Positions 32,379 to 41,887 of a stretch of 64,000 bases of DNA are shown in pieces. The DNA comes from Deltaproteobacteria bacterium. GTDB taxonomy: Bacteria; Lernaellota; Lernaellaia; JACKCT01. How positions within the stretch are numbered: position 1 is the first letter of the stretch; each line of letters opens with the position of its first letter. The notes under the pieces were generated by a model, which was given only the letters and a program-made list of their open reading frames with translations, ran no database searches and was not told the origin of the DNA. The position numbers and the translations under genes were made by a program. The stretch lies in assembly GCA_027493875.1 (NCBI GenBank), contig JAOSJX010000003.1, positions 62,001-126,000 on the forward strand, written 5' to 3'.

Positions 32379-32755
32379 GACGGCCTCCTTGTTGGACGAA
32401 TGGTGTTTCGCAATTCCATTCTTACATCCCGCAAGGGGCCTCATGCACGCGCGGTTATCGTATCAGGCGCCCTCGCCTGTTCAATTGGGAATTTCTGCAC
32501 AGCCCCGCCACGGCGGGGCTGTGCCACACGCCCTGCCTCGCGCAATCGTGTCGATTACGGCGGATTCGCCTCGTGGAACCACCACAGGAACGCTTAACTT
32601 AGCGCTATTCAATCGTGTCCCCTAAATTCCCAAAATTAAGATTGCCGTGGCGCAATCCCCACAAATCTCCCGAAGCGCCACATCGTTGCGCCCCCGCAAA
32701 AAAAGAGCACCTTGCGAGGCGCATTAGCTTTTCAAAATAGAAATCGGTGTTGGCC
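32379..32755. other. Non-coding region: IS110 upstream flank and promoter of the next gene
   Basis: No gene seen. It includes a perfect 12-bp hairpin at 32498-32523 (arms CACAGCCCCGCC and GGCGGGGCTGTG, 2-base loop) and the right inverted repeat at 32593-32623. The last 130 bases should hold the promoter of the ceramidase-like gene. Confidence 0.5.
32593..32623 (-). repeat. Right imperfect inverted repeat of the IS110 region
   Basis: Starts GCTTAACTTAGCGCTATTC and ends CGTGTCCCC; partner of 30977-31007 in opposite orientation. Confidence 0.6.
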
Positions 32756-35288
32756 ATGAAGCGGTTGTCTTGTTTCCTCGGCATGCCGGCCGTGCTTCTT
32801 CTGGTGGCGTTCTGTCCCGTCGGTTGCAACGGCGCGGGCGATGACGACACGTCAAGCGCCGATGACGCCGGTCTGTCCATTGACGGCGGCGACGACAACG
32901 ACATCGACGATGACAGCGGCGGCGGTGACGACGACACTGACGACGACACTGACGACGACACCGGCGACGATGACGACGACACGAGTCCCGCGTGCGCTTT
33001 ACCCGGAGGAACGGCCGTTCATCCCATGACGGCCGGTGTGGCCGTGGGCGGCCTCTATGCGCCGGTCGGCATCAGCATCGCCGGATTCGCGGGCCGCGTC
33101 GGGCCCGATCATCCGCTGGCGGTGACCTTGGGCGGCAGCGCCGGTTACATCGACCGCCCGGACGTCAAGGCCCTGACCCTCGACGTGGGCACGCGGCGGA
33201 TCGTGATCGTGCGCCTTCCCTTTGTCGGCGTGACCGAGTTGTTCCACCAGAAGGTTTTGGACCGGGTTTGCGAGCTGACCGGCGTAAATCTGAACGGCTC
33301 CTTGTGGCTATCGGCGACGCACACCCATTCCGGGCCGGCGCATCACATGCCGGTGCCGCCGCTGATTTCCTACACCGGGACCGACACGTTCGAGGAAGCG
33401 ATCGCCGAGCGAATGGCCGACTCGGTCGCCCGCGTGATCGAGGCCAGCATGGAATCGCTCGAACCGGCCGCGTTGGATGCTCAAGTCTTCGAGCCCCTTC
33501 GATCCCGCGAATGAGTTCTTCGAAGACCGGCGCTGCTTCAATTGGCCGCCCTACAAGGAGGACCGGCTCTTCGTCGCGCGGATCGACCGCACCGACGGCA
33601 CGCCCTTGGCCGCGCTCGTCAGCTTCCCGGTCCACGGAGTGATGATCTGGTCCCCCTACATGACCGCGGACGTGCCCGGCATCGTCGAATGGGGCCTGCA
33701 ACGCACCTTCGACCGACCGGTTGAAGCTTATTTTTTCCTCCAGGGGCCGGCCGGTGATGTCAATCCGCACGGTTCGCCCTTGGGGCACAAGGGTCCGCAG
33801 GAGATGGAATGGTACGCGCGCCGGATCACCCCCGTCTTGCGGTCGTTCTACGATACGTTGACGCCGCACGCGAATCCGGCGCTGCGCATGGTTTCTCGGC
33901 GGATCGCCCCGACGCGCGATGCGATCGGCTACGCGCCGGGCGAATTCGGCACGGTCAACCCGATCACCGGGCGGTTCGACGAATACACGGACGGCGCGTT
34001 CTATTGCGGCAGCCCGGACATCTGGAACGGTACGTCGTATTTCACCGATCGCGGCTCGATCGTCGATTGCGACGATCCGTCCACCGAGATGCTTGACGGG
34101 TATTACGGGTGCGTCGTGCCCGACTTTTTGATCGGACCGTTTTGGCGCGACCTGTTCCCGGTGACCGAAGTCGCCGATATCGTCATGGACGATTGCCTGC
34201 TCTCGTTGATTCCGGGCGAATTGACCGGTTACCTGTCTCAAAACCTTCGGACCGGCCTCGAGGACGCGTTGGGCTGGCCGGCCGACAAGATCGCCACGTT
34301 CGGCTACTCGCAAGGGCACCAGTTCTATCTGCTGACCGAATGGGATTGGAAACAGGGCGGCTACGAGACGAGCATCAGCATCTGGGGGCCCAAATACGGC
34401 GACTGGCTGGTCTCGCAGGCCGTCGATCTGGCCGCGGCGTTGCAGGCGCCCGACGACGGCGATCCGCCGCCGCGATTCCCCGAGCCGGTCGGCCTGCCGC
34501 CGGGGTTTTGTCCGACCGGCTTCGAACCCGCGCTGAATGCCGGCGACATCGTCGAGCAGCCGTCGAACGAGTACGAGCGATTCGACACCGTGCGGTTCTC
34601 CTGGCTCGGCGGCTATTCCGGCGCGGACGATTTCCACGTCGTCTTTGAGGCGTGGGACGGCGATCGGTTTGAACCGGCCGGTTTTCCGGACGGCCGCATC
34701 CTGACCGACGAGAGCTTCGATACGATCCTGTCCCATGAAGCGCAACCCGATTATTCGGCGCGACGCTTCCCGGCCGCGAGGGGAGAACCGTTATACGATC
34801 CAATGGGAGCTTCCGGCCGACGCCGCGACCGGCGTCTATCGGATTCGGGTTGAAGGCGCCGACTGGGACGGCGCGCAACTCGTGCCCTATGAGATTACTC
34901 CGGCCAATTCACGGTGGTGCCCAGCGGCGATCTGACGATCGAGAACCTCGCGGTCGAGCCGGTCGGCGGCGACGTGGTGCGAATCTCCTGCGACGCGTAC
35001 TGGCCGCCCAATCCGAACGGCTTCCGTCTGCGCCGGGCGGATGTGGGCCCCGACGATCCGGCGCCCGTGACGGGAGGCTCGGCGACCGCGCGGATTCAAG
35101 TGGGAGGCGGCGCACCGGAAGAAGCAACCTTGACCGGCGATCAAAACGGCCATTTCGAAGGGTTGTTCACGATGACGCGGATCGGATTGCCGCACCAAGC
35201 GGAAATCGAGGCGGGAGCGCTCTTCGACGAATACGGCAACGCCAACGGCGCGACGGTCGGACCGGTTAACTTCCCTGATTGGAACTGA
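32756..35288 (+). CDS. Asp-rich lipoprotein related to neutral/alkaline ceramidase
   Basis: About 840 residues after joining breaks near 33500, 34785 and 34905. The signal peptide (MKRLSCFLGMPAVLLLVAF) ends in lipobox PVGC; an Asp-rich spacer (repeated DDDT/DDD) reaches residue 80. The catalytic part matches neutral/alkaline non-lysosomal ceramidases: VGGLYAPVGISIAGFAGR, SLWLSATHTHSGPAHHM (zinc histidines), SFPVHGVMIWSPYMTADVPG and LQGPAGDVNPHGSP. The C-terminal 200 residues form a beta-rich domain with RFSWLGGYSGADDFHVVFEA, as in family members. It would hydrolyse the N-acyl bond of a ceramide-like lipid at the cell surface; the substrate is unproven. Confidence 0.8.
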
Positions 35289-35602
35289 ACGGTCTCGGTA
35301 ACCTGGAGTAATCGTGGACGAGTGACACAATACGCGCGCGCATTCTCTCCACCGCTCGTGCCCGCGCCCGGACTCGATCACGGCCGCGCGACACCCGTTT
35401 TCGTCCGGAACCCGAAATTCGCCGCCGGCATCGCAAAACCAAACAACCGGATAACCAAATAACTGGAAAACCGGATAACCGATTAACCACGCCATGTCGC
35501 GCCACGACGCGAAATCCCGCCCCATACGACCTACGACATACGATATATGTCTTTCGTTGGCGCGGTTTGTCCGGTCAAAACGCGGACAATGGGGGAGGAG
35601 GA

Positions 35603-35679
35603 GGTAGGTGGCAGTTGGTAGGCAGGGGAAGGAATAAGAGGTTTGAGGGAGTGAGGCTTGGGATCTGGGTGAGTGCGGG
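35603..35679 (+). repeat. Phased heptamer tract (11 words)
   Basis: Eleven consecutive 7-base words related to GGTAGGT / GGCAGTT stay in the same phase (for example GGTAGGT at 35603, GGTAGGC at 35617, TGGGTGA at 35666). Words vary, but the GG dinucleotide recurs at the same phase. No coding frame fits. Confidence 0.65.
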
Positions 35680-35740
35680 CTCACGAGGTGAGTCCGCACC
35701 TGTCCGTAAACGTGACCGTGCCCGTGACCGCAGTTGACAT

Positions 35741-35765
35741 CGCGTGCTCACCCGGTGAGTACGCG
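35741..35765. repeat. GTGCTCACC palindrome, copy 2
   Basis: Arms CGCGTGCTCACC and GGTGAGTACGCG (11 of 12 pairs) around a single C. Same core as 35867-35889. Confidence 0.7.
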
Positions 35766-35866
35766 GTCAAGGGGCCGAGTCGCGCCTGCGGCGTGACGTT
35801 CCGCGATGGCTCGGCGTTCCCAGGGCGTGCGGACCCACCCGAGTTACGAATGGGGAAAGATACGCC

Positions 35867-35889
35867 GCGTGCTCACCGGGTGAGCACGC
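35867..35889. repeat. GTGCTCACC palindrome, copy 3 (perfect)
   Basis: Perfect 11-bp arms GCGTGCTCACC and GGTGAGCACGC around one G. Copy 1 at 35674-35698 shares CTCAC...GTGAG with flanking TGCGG/CCGCA, and a half site lies at 35931. Possible REP-type hairpin or a multi-copy protein-binding site. Confidence 0.75.
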
Positions 35890-35987
35890 ACTTTACTGGA
35901 GCCTGTTCCCAGCAGCCTGGAGCCTCCGGTGTGAGCACGCGCCCGGCTCTTTGAAAACAAAATACGTGAGTCCGCGCCTTGCCGGAA

Positions 35988-36022
35988 CCTGTAACCTGTG
36001 ACCTGTAACCTGCAGCCTGCAG
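35988..36022 (+). repeat. Phased heptamer tract (CCTGNAN words)
   Basis: Five in-phase words: CCTGTAA, CCTGTGA, CCTGTAA, then CCTGCAG twice, ending four bases before the bacterioferritin stop codon. Confidence 0.8.
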
Positions 36023-36026
36023 CCTT

Positions 36027-36494
36027 TTACGGATTGACCTGCGTCGTCAGGTAATTCGGGAGGCCCATCTGCTCGATCAGGTCGAGCTGCATTTCGAGCC
36101 AATCCACGTGCTCCTCCTCGTCCTTGAGCAGCACGAGGAAGAGGTCGCGCGAGCCGTTGTCCCCAACCTGAACGCACAGTTTGATCGATTCGTTGTACTG
36201 CTTGACGGCATCCTTCTCGAGCTTCAGATCGTTCTTGAGCTGTTCGGGAACGGTCTTGCCGATCTTGATTTGGAACGGATCCATCACCGGCATGCCTTCG
36301 AGGAAGAAGATGCGTTCGAGCAGCGTCTCGGCGTGCTTCATCTCGCCGATGGAATTGGCGCGGATGGCCTGATAGAGCTTTTTGAAGCCCCAGTTCGCGC
36401 ACATTTCGGCGTGCACGAAGTACTGGTTGATGCCCGTAATTTCGGAACGAAGCGCCTGAATCAAGGCGTCGATGACTTTGGGGTTGCCTTTCAT
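36027..36494 (-). CDS. bfr: Bacterioferritin
   Basis: 155 residues, the normal length, intact. A 24-subunit iron-storage protein with a ferroxidase centre. Ligand motifs are visible: Glu in LRSEITGINQYF (with the Tyr), Glu/His in IGEMKHAETLLERI (the Met is the usual haem ligand), Glu in LEKDAVKQYNE and Glu/His in LLKDEEEHVDWLEMQL. GGAGGAGAACA directly precedes the ATG. Stands alone on the minus strand. It indicates iron storage and peroxide protection. Confidence 0.95.
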   Translation of the reverse strand: MKGNPKVIDALIQALRSEITGINQYFVHAEMCANWGFKKLYQAIRANSIGEMKHAETLLERIFFLEGMPVMDPFQIKIGKTVPEQLKNDLKLEKDAVKQYNESIKLCVQVGDNGSRDLFLVLLKDEEEHVDWLEMQLDLIEQMGLPNYLTTQVNP

Positions 36495-36590
36495 TGTTCT
36501 CCTCCAATCGCGGAATAGCGCGGGCGAATGCCCGCTTACCTTCTAACGGAATTCGGCGAAGCATGCCAGGGGTTTTGTCGGGATTCGGTA

Positions 36591-37646
36591 TCAGGCGTCG
36601 CGTTTGTCGAGCCAGTCGACGACGCGCGGAAAGACCTCGTCCGGGGCGTGCCGGCCGAACATGATATCCCCGTGGCCGTATGATGCCAGCCCGCCCGTTT
36701 CCGTGGAAAAGAGATGATAGGTCTTGTCCGGCGAGGCGATGCGCTCAAAGGCGTACTCCACCGAACGCGGCGCCGCGAGAACGTCGCCGGCCCCGGCCAG
36801 CAGAAGAAACGGAACGCGGATGTCGCCGAGCGCCGCCTGATAGTCGTATCCGTCGTCGGACGTCCTTCGTCCCTCGCGGACCCACCGCCCGAACTGGCGC
36901 AGGAGTTTAACGGGAACATCGGCCAGGACGTTGGCCGCGACGGTTTTAATCGTCGCGATATCCGCGTTTTCCCTTTTAATGACCGGCCGGAGCGCGAACG
37001 ACGGGAGGAATCGGACGAACGGAACGAGCAGACGCATCAGAAATACCTGATGAACGCGGGAAAGCGGCTTGAGAAGAAAATCGACAAAAGCGATCGCGCG
37101 CAAGAGACGCAGATGATCGAGGTTCGCCGGGCTGGCGATGGCGACCGCGCCGCGAATCTTATCCGCCGACGCTCCGGCCGCGACGCTGTACGCGACCATC
37201 CCGCCCATCGAATGCCCCACCCAAAACGTCCGACGCGCGCCGGTCTCCCGAAGCACGTAGTCGATCGCCGCGGGCGCGTCGCGCAGGGCGTAGTCGTCGA
37301 ACGTCGCGTCGAAACGGTCCCGCCGCCGCCAGTTGCCCGGCACGCTCATCCCGTTGCCGGGAAGGTCGATCACCCACACGTCGTACCCTTCGCGCCGCAA
37401 GCGCTCCCCGAGATTGTACCGCCCGGGGAGGCAAAGATTCGGGGCGTGCGCGCCGAGCCCATGGCACAGAATGGCCGGGTGATGCCGCGTGGAACCCTCC
37501 GGCGCGCGAAAACGGTGAAGCACGAGATGTCGGTCGCCGCGTAGGGGCAGGTAGTGCCGTTCGTCCGGGTACCATCGCAGCGCCCAGAGCGATCCAAGGC
37601 GGTAAAGGAGGTACACGATGATGATAACGGCGACGGCGGCGGTCAT
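36591..37646 (-). CDS. Membrane-anchored alpha/beta hydrolase
   Basis: About 352 residues. An N-terminal anchor (AVAVIIIVYLLYRLGSLWAL) is followed by an alpha/beta-hydrolase fold: oxyanion region ILCHGLGAHAPNLCLPGRYN, nucleophile elbow WVGHSMGGMVAYSV, acid LLLAGAGDVLAAP and catalytic His in LASYGHGDIMFG. The YNLGERLRREGYDVWVIDLPG segment resembles lipase/poly(3-hydroxyalkanoate)-synthase-like hydrolases. I use ATG 37646, which starts right at the anchor with AGGA upstream. An upstream ATG at 37751 would overlap the start codon of the divergent gene and has no ribosome site. Substrate unknown. Confidence 0.78.
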   Translation of the reverse strand: MTAAVAVIIIVYLLYRLGSLWALRWYPDERHYLPLRGDRHLVLHRFRAPEGSTRHHPAILCHGLGAHAPNLCLPGRYNLGERLRREGYDVWVIDLPGNGMSVPGNWRRRDRFDATFDDYALRDAPAAIDYVLRETGARRTFWVGHSMGGMVAYSVAAGASADKIRGAVAIASPANLDHLRLLRAIAFVDFLLKPLSRVHQVFLMRLLVPFVRFLPSFALRPVIKRENADIATIKTVAANVLADVPVKLLRQFGRWVREGRRTSDDGYDYQAALGDIRVPFLLLAGAGDVLAAPRSVEYAFERIASPDKTYHLFSTETGGLASYGHGDIMFGRHAPDEVFPRVVDWLDKRDA

Positions 37647-37749
37647 GCCGATCCATCCTACGAGCCGCAATTTTCGCGCGCAAGACGCGCTCCGCGCTTG
37701 TCGGCGCGCGGCGGCCAAGGCAGAATGACGACGCCGGCGAAAGGATTTC

Positions 37750-38275
37750 ATGAGCGGAAAAATCCCCTTCAAAACCGCGCGCACCGCCATCTGGATCGTT
37801 GCGGCCGTCGCGGCCGTCGGGCTCGCCCTGGCCTCCGCGCGCGCGCCGAAACCGCCGGCGCCGGCCGACCCCGGCGCGTCCGCGGAAGCCGCGCCGCCCG
37901 ACATTTCCAGTATTCCGGCCGAAGCGCCGCGGGCCCGCGCCCTGGCGAAGGTCTTATCGCATCTCGATGCGATGCCGCGCGACGAAAAAAATCTGCCGGA
38001 CGTTCTGCAGCGAATTCTGCGCGAACGCCGCGGAGTGCGGGCTCGACCCTTTGCGGACGCCGGACAGTGCAAAGCGCGCTGCTACAATCCGTGCGTGAAG
38101 GGATACTTTCCCAGGTCGCTCGCCGAGTGCGCGCGCACCGCAACGAATTGCGATGAAATGATCGCGTGCCGCCGCGACGTCAATGAAAAAAATTCGGGAG
38201 AAAGTCGCCGAAATGCGCGAGGAGACGGCCGACGACCCCTGGAAGGAAAGTGCGGCCGACGACGATTCTAGCTCT
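37750..38275 (+). CDS. Small exported or anchored Cys-rich protein of unknown function
   Basis: About 175 residues once the A run at 38185-38191 is shortened by one base. N-terminal membrane segment ([19 protein letters not shown]), a Pro/Ala-rich linker, then a compact region with six cysteines ([16 protein letters not shown]...[17 protein letters not shown]), and a charged C-terminus ([14 protein letters not shown]...ADDDSSS). The cysteines suggest disulfides or metal binding in the periplasm. I do not recognise the family. Its stop overlaps the end of the minus-strand aromatic biosynthesis gene. Confidence 0.55.
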
Positions 38276-40305
38276 TAAGCGCTACGCCCATTTTTCCGAG
38301 GCGCGAACTCAATTCGTTGAACATCGTTTCGGTAAGTGCCTGCGGCCCGTCGCAAAGCGCCGTTTCCGGACTCGGGTGAATCTCGACGATGATGCCGTCC
38401 GCCCCCGCCGCCATGGCGGCGTAGGCCATCGGGACGACCAGCGCGCGTTCGCCCGCGGCGTGCGACGGATCGACGATGACCGGAAGGTGCGTCAGCTTCT
38501 TGAGCACCGGCACCGCTTGAAGATCCAGCGTGTTGCGCGTCGCCGTTTCGAAGGTGCGGATTCCGCGTTCGCAGAGAATGACCTGCGTGTTGCCGCCCGC
38601 GAGAACGTATTCCGCGGCGAGCAGAAGCTCCTCGATCGAGGACATCATGCCGCGCTTAAGAAGGACCGGACGGCGCGCGCGTCCCGCTTCCGCGAGCAGC
38701 GAAAAGTTCTGCATGTTCCGCGCGCCGATCTGGAGCATGTCCGCGGTTTCCGCCACCTTCATGACGTCGTTCGGATGCAGCACTTCCGTCACCACCGGAA
38801 GGCCGTACTTCCTGCCCGCGTCAACGAGGTAGCCGAGCCCTTCGTATCCCAAACCCTGAAACGAATAGGGGACGTGCGCGGCTGAACACGCCGCCGCGCA
38901 AAATCACACCGCCGCCCTCGCGGACGATCCGCGCGCTTTCCATCACCTGCTCGCGCGATTCCACGGCGCACGGCCCGGCGATGATCGTGAATCCGCCGCC
39001 GCCGATCACCGCGGGCCCGATCTTGATCTCCGTGCGCCTTCGTCCTTCGGTGAGCGCCGCGTGGCGATAAGGCACGGGCTTCGTCGGTTTCGGCGCGGGT
39101 TCCGCTTCCTTCGCCGGCGCCGGGGCCGGCGTTTCGACCACCGGGTCCGTCTCAACGGGATCGAATCCCTTGGCGCGGATCGGGTAACACGCGAGCACCT
39201 TGATGTGCCGCGCGCGGGTCCGGATTTCGTCGAACGCTTTCTGGACGCGTTCGTCGTCGATGTGCCCTTCGAGGTCGATGAAGAACTGGTATTCCCACGG
39301 CACGTGTAAAGCGGCCGGCTTTCCAATTTGAGCATGTTGAGTCCGGCGTCGTGCAACGCGGCCGCAGGCAGGCCAGCAGCGCGCCTTCCGAGTGATCGGT
39401 TACCAAGCGCATGGAAATCTTGCACGGGACGCGCGGATCGACGGCCGCCGCTTCGCGCGCCACGATCACGAGCTTCGTGTAATTCTCCCGCTGGTCCGCG
39501 ATGTCGCTTTTGAGAACGTGCAACCCGTACCGCTCCGCCGCCTCCCGGCTCGCGATCGCGGCGCGCGTGATGTCCTGCATTTCGCCGACGCGACGCACGG
39601 CCTCCGCCGTGTCCGTAAAACTCTCGATGGCGCAGTCCTGCATCTGCGACAGGAATTCGCCGCACTGAAGGAGCGCCTGCGGATGCGACGCGATGTGGCG
39701 GATGCGTCCCAGCGGAACTTTTTCCAGGCCGATCAGGCAATGCTCCACGCGCCAGATCTCCTCGCCGATGATCACCAGCGCGGAGTCCTCGAGAAGACGG
39801 TACGTCGCGTTGATGCTGCCGCCGATCGTGTTCTCAACGGGAAGCACCACGAAGTCGAGATCGCCGCGTTCGCATGCCTTCACCGCGTCGGCGAACGTCT
39901 TGTAACCGATGAACGCGCACTGAGCCGCGCCCGCCGCGAAAAACTTGTTCGCGGCGAGGTAGCTGTAGGCTCCCTCGACGCCTTGAATCCCACGCGGCGC
40001 GACGGCGCGTCGTCCCGCGCCTCCGGATGCGCAAGCAGGCGCTGCTGCTCGTCGAGCGAATATTCGAGAATCTGATGAAACACGCGCCGAACGTGGTAGG
40101 GGTTAAGGCCATGGTCGCGCGCTTGTTTGTCCACACGCGCGAGCACCGCCTTCTCGCGGTCCTTGTCGCGGAATCGCGTTTCGGGCGCATCCTTCTTGGC
40201 GCGCGCGACGTCCTCCACCAGACGCATACGTTTTTCGAGCGCCTGGAGCAGCGCTTCGTCCGCCTTGTCGAGCGCCTCGCGAAGCGATTTGAGATCGTCG
40301 CTCAC
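38268..40305 (-). CDS. Chorismate mutase / prephenate dehydratase / ACT / DAHP synthase fusion
   Basis: A predicted three-enzyme polypeptide of about 680 residues. Residues about 1-95 are an AroQ-type chorismate mutase ([38 protein letters not shown]). A prephenate dehydratase follows ([47 protein letters not shown]), then an ACT domain carrying both Phe-binding motifs (SEGALLACL and LESRPL), a Pro/Ala/Lys linker ([18 protein letters not shown]), and a KDOPS-like (type I-beta) DAHP synthase ([64 protein letters not shown]). Indels near 39990, 39365, 39306 and 38878 break the frame, but ACT, linker and the start of DAHP synthase are in one unbroken frame. The dehydratase TRF motif reads TKL. 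GTG start with GGGAGG upstream, overlapping the cimA stop. It joins the first step of the aromatic pathway to Phe formation under one ACT domain. Confidence 0.88.
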
Positions 40306-41881
40306 CCGCCGTTCCCTCCCGTCAGCCGGTACAAACCGTAGTCTATGCTGTCTTTCAACGCATCCCAGCTTGCCTTGATGATGTTTTCGCTCACGCCGAC
40401 CGTTCCCCACGTTTCGTGGCCGTCGCCGCTTTCGATCAACACGCGCGTCACCGCGTGCGTGCCGTTGGCACTTTCGAGAATGCGGACTTTGTAGTCGAGC
40501 AGCCGGATGCGCTTCGCGTCGGGGAACAGCTCTTCGAGGCTTTTACGGAGCGCCATGTCCATGGCGTTGACCGGGCCGTTTCCCTCCGCCGCGGTGACGT
40601 AACGCTCGCCGTTCACGCTGATTTTAATCGTCGCATCGACGATGCCTTCTTCCGGTGCGTGCCGGTGGAGATGGACGTGATAGGATTCGAGGTCGAAATA
40701 TTTCGGCCGCCGCCCCGCTTCTTCCAACAGCATCAGGTCGAGCGACGCGTCGGCCGCCTCATAGGTATATCCCTCGTATTCGAGGTTCTTGATCCGCGCG
40801 AGCAGATGTTCCAGTTGATTCGGCTTGAACGCGATGCCGAGCGCCTCCGCGCGCTCCAGAATCATCGACCGGCCCGCGATCTCCGACACGACGAGCTTGT
40901 GCGCGTTGCCGACGAGCGACGGATCGACGTGCTCGTAGGTTGTCGCGTCCCGCCGGACCGCGGAGCCGTGCGCGCCGCCTTTGTGGGCGAAGGCGCTTTT
41001 GCCGACGTACGGCTGGTAGGGGTCGTGATGCATGTTGGCCGTTTCGGAAACGAAGTGCGAAACCTCCGTCAACGCCGGGAGCCTTCCCGCCGGCAGGCAG
41101 CGGCGACCCATTTTGAGTTCCAGCGTTGGGATCACGGTGCAGAGATTCGCGTTGCCCGTCCGCTCGCCGTAGCCGTTGATCGTCCCCTGCACCATCACGC
41201 ATCCGGCTTCGACCGCGACCAGCGAATTGGCGACGCCGCATCCCGCGTCGTTGTGCGTGTGAATGCCGAGCGGGCCGTAGCCTTCCGCGGCCAGGTCGGC
41301 GACGACCGCCTGCACGCGCTGCGGCACGGTGCCGCCGTTCGTGTCGCACAGCACAAGATACGCGGCGCCGGCCTCCTTCGCCGCGCGGAGCGTTTCCTTG
41401 GCATAGTCCGGATTCGCAGCGAAGCCGTCGAAAAAGTGCTCCGCGTCGTAGATGACTTCGCGGTCCTTTGACGCGAGATAGCGCACGGTGTCGCCGATCA
41501 TCGCGAGATTCTCCTCGAGCGTCGTTCCGAGGGCGACCCGCACTTGAAAGTCCGACGATTTACCGAAAACGCAAACGGCCTCAGTCCCGGCGTCGAGCAG
41601 CGCGGCCAACCCTTCGTCGTTTTCCACCGCCGTCGCTTTGCGCCGCGTGGCGCCGAAGGCGACGAGTTTCGCGCCCGACAACGGCTCGTCCGCGAGGCGC
41701 TTAAAAATTCCATCTCCTTCGGATTCGATCCGGGATAACCGCCTTCGATATACTCGATGCCGAACGCGGCGAGCCGGCGCGCGATCTTGATCTTGTCGGC
41801 GACGGAAAGCGAAATGCCCTCGCGCGCCATGCCGTCGCGCAAGGTCGTGTCGTAAAGAACGATGCGCCGTTTGTCTTCCAT
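40302..41881 (-). CDS. cimA: (R)-citramalate synthase
   Basis: About 526 residues. It condenses pyruvate and acetyl-CoA to citramalate, giving a threonine-independent route to 2-oxobutyrate and isoleucine. The DRE-TIM barrel motif is [18 protein letters not shown], with [50 protein letters not shown] and [13 protein letters not shown]; the C-terminal LeuA-dimer/regulatory domain includes [14 protein letters not shown]. The [10 protein letters not shown] sequence and overall length fit CimA rather than LeuA. A one-base indel near 41705 splits residues 1-58 from the rest. It follows leuB closely and overlaps the aromatic fusion gene. Confidence 0.92.
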
Positions 41882-41887
41882 GGCCGT

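Larger units (their letters stand above)
30977..32623 (-). mobile_element. IS110-family insertion sequence with long non-coding flanks
   Basis: The element is defined by the IS110-type transposase (31379-32378) plus about 400 bases of non-coding DNA downstream and 245 bases upstream. Imperfect inverted repeats of about 31 bases bound it (separate entries). IS110 elements normally lack long terminal inverted repeats, so the exact ends are uncertain: the repeats may belong to a REP-like target instead. Both flanks contain strong hairpins, as expected for IS110 elements that encode a bridge/seek RNA. Confidence 0.65.
35292..36026. other. Repeat-dense intergenic region
   Basis: About 735 bases with no supported gene. 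It holds four separate tracts of phased 7- or 8-base words (35433-35488, 35524-35551, 35603-35679, 35988-36022) and three copies plus a half of a GTGCTCACC/GGTGAGCAC palindrome (35674-35698, 35741-35765, 35867-35889, half at 35931-35941). It is the densest collection of intergenic repeats in the window. Confidence 0.7.

Noticed and set aside
35292-36026. A CRISPR array in the repeat-dense intergenic region.
   Set aside because: The palindromes are unevenly spaced (67 and 126 bases), not identical, and the between-repeat segments are not uniform spacers; no cas genes are in the window.
37647-37751. An extended start for the alpha/beta hydrolase at 37751.
   Set aside because: It would overlap the start codon of the divergent gene at 37750, lacks a ribosome site, and adds a very Arg/Ala-rich stretch before the membrane anchor.
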